The notes under the pieces: generated by a model
Told to the model about the DNA's origin: nothing
The model's input: only the letters and a program-made list of their open reading frames with translations
Databases searched by the model: none
Source of the DNA: Pigoraptor chileana
Taxonomy: Eukaryota; Opisthokonta; Filasterea
Direction of reading: 5' to 3'
Length of the DNA: 26,684 nucleotides
NCBI GenBank assembly: GCA_943704495.1
Contig: CALSCR010004287.1
Span: 1-26,684, forward strand
Translations under genes and position numbers: made by a program
Part shown: positions 26,354 through 26,684 of the stretch, piece by piece
How positions within the stretch are numbered: the first letter of the stretch is position 1
Layout: each line of letters starts with the position of its first letter

Positions 26354-26684
26354 TTAACCGTTGCGAAATCTCGCTTCTTGTCGCGCGGGGACGAAACCCC
26401 GCATGAGCCCCCGCATGAACCCCCGCACCAGCCTGCTCACCCCCCAAACCACATGTTCAAACGCAATCACAAATACCAGCCGACACACAAACACTCGCAA
26501 CGCAAACGTCTCCAACTCGTTCAATTGTCTGTCCCCAAAAAGGATTCCCCGTGCCCAATCGTTCGAGTGCATGGGATTGTAATAACAATCCGACTCTTCA
26601 AAATACGCTGACGTCACAAAATCAATGTAACCTGTATTGCTCTTTAACAGCTTGAACACGAGTCGGGGAATGAACTCGGACGAA
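26354..26684 (-). CDS. Partial ORF leaving the right edge
   Basis: The frame is open from the window edge (SSEFIPRLVFKLLKSNTGY) and has no ATG at the edge, so the start lies outside. The first 70 or so residues look like a real protein (AYFEESDCYYNPMHSNDWAR). The last part (RLVRGFMRGLMRGFVPARQE) is encoded by a short GC-rich repeat (CCCGCATGAGC) and may be degenerate. No family recognised. A plus-strand frame over the same region is less protein-like. Confidence 0.4.
   Translation of the reverse strand, partial: SSEFIPRLVFKLLKSNTGYIDFVTSAYFEESDCYYNPMHSNDWARGILFGDRQLNELETFALRVFVCRLVFVIAFEHVVWGVSRLVRGFMRGLMRGFVPARQEARFRNG

Overview
The window looks like accessory DNA from a eukaryotic microbe (a protist, oomycete-like or chytrid-like organism) or, less likely, a large eukaryote-infecting DNA virus. 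The gene families are eukaryotic: F-box plus leucine-rich repeats, a long ankyrin array, C2H2 zinc fingers, WD40 relics, an LRAT-like protein and a nuclease-kinase fusion of the Crinkler-effector type. Genes stand alone on both strands, are far apart, have no prokaryotic ribosome-binding sites or operons, and several have TATA boxes 65-250 bases upstream. I saw no rRNA, tRNA or CRISPR array. The large ORFs look intronless. I cannot name the species.

Layout: 1-3300 holds an inverted-repeat arm (38-166), a decayed P-loop-like gene (878-1505), a frameshifted double-ASCH gene (1968-2829) and a degenerate tandem repeat (2885-3240). 3668-4645 is an LRAT/NlpC-like protein with a minisatellite tail. 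4947-5408 (-) is a small coiled-coil protein. 6356-8083 is the F-box protein with 22 leucine-rich repeats. 8759-9169 (-) is a small coiled-coil protein. 10842-11798 is a 318-residue family protein with one ankyrin-like repeat; its 3' half is copied at 25196-25921. 12135-12913 is a repeat cluster with a short paralogue fragment. 12914-14830 (-) is the nuclease-kinase. 15309-16087 is a broken IS4-like transposase carrying a MITE. 17260-21717 is the ankyrin gene, split by an in-frame TAG. 21946-22765 (-) is a broken IS5-like transposase, 23436-23932 a frameshifted zinc-finger gene, and 24080-24900 (-) a WD40 pseudogene. A partial ORF leaves the right edge.

The genes do not form a pathway. The common theme is protein-interaction repeats expanding by tandem duplication (20-residue LRRs, 33-residue ankyrins, a coiled coil) beside effector-like and ubiquitin-ligase-adaptor genes, in a setting full of mobile-element debris, short dispersed repeats, segmental duplication and gene decay. 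That is what a fast-evolving effector or accessory compartment looks like.

The most interesting signals are the Crinkler-type nuclease-kinase with a coiled-coil front end, a GC-rich dispersed repeat that abuts start codons and is read in frame in one gene, a MITE family sharing the core of that repeat, and duplication breakpoints that meet at one short sequence.
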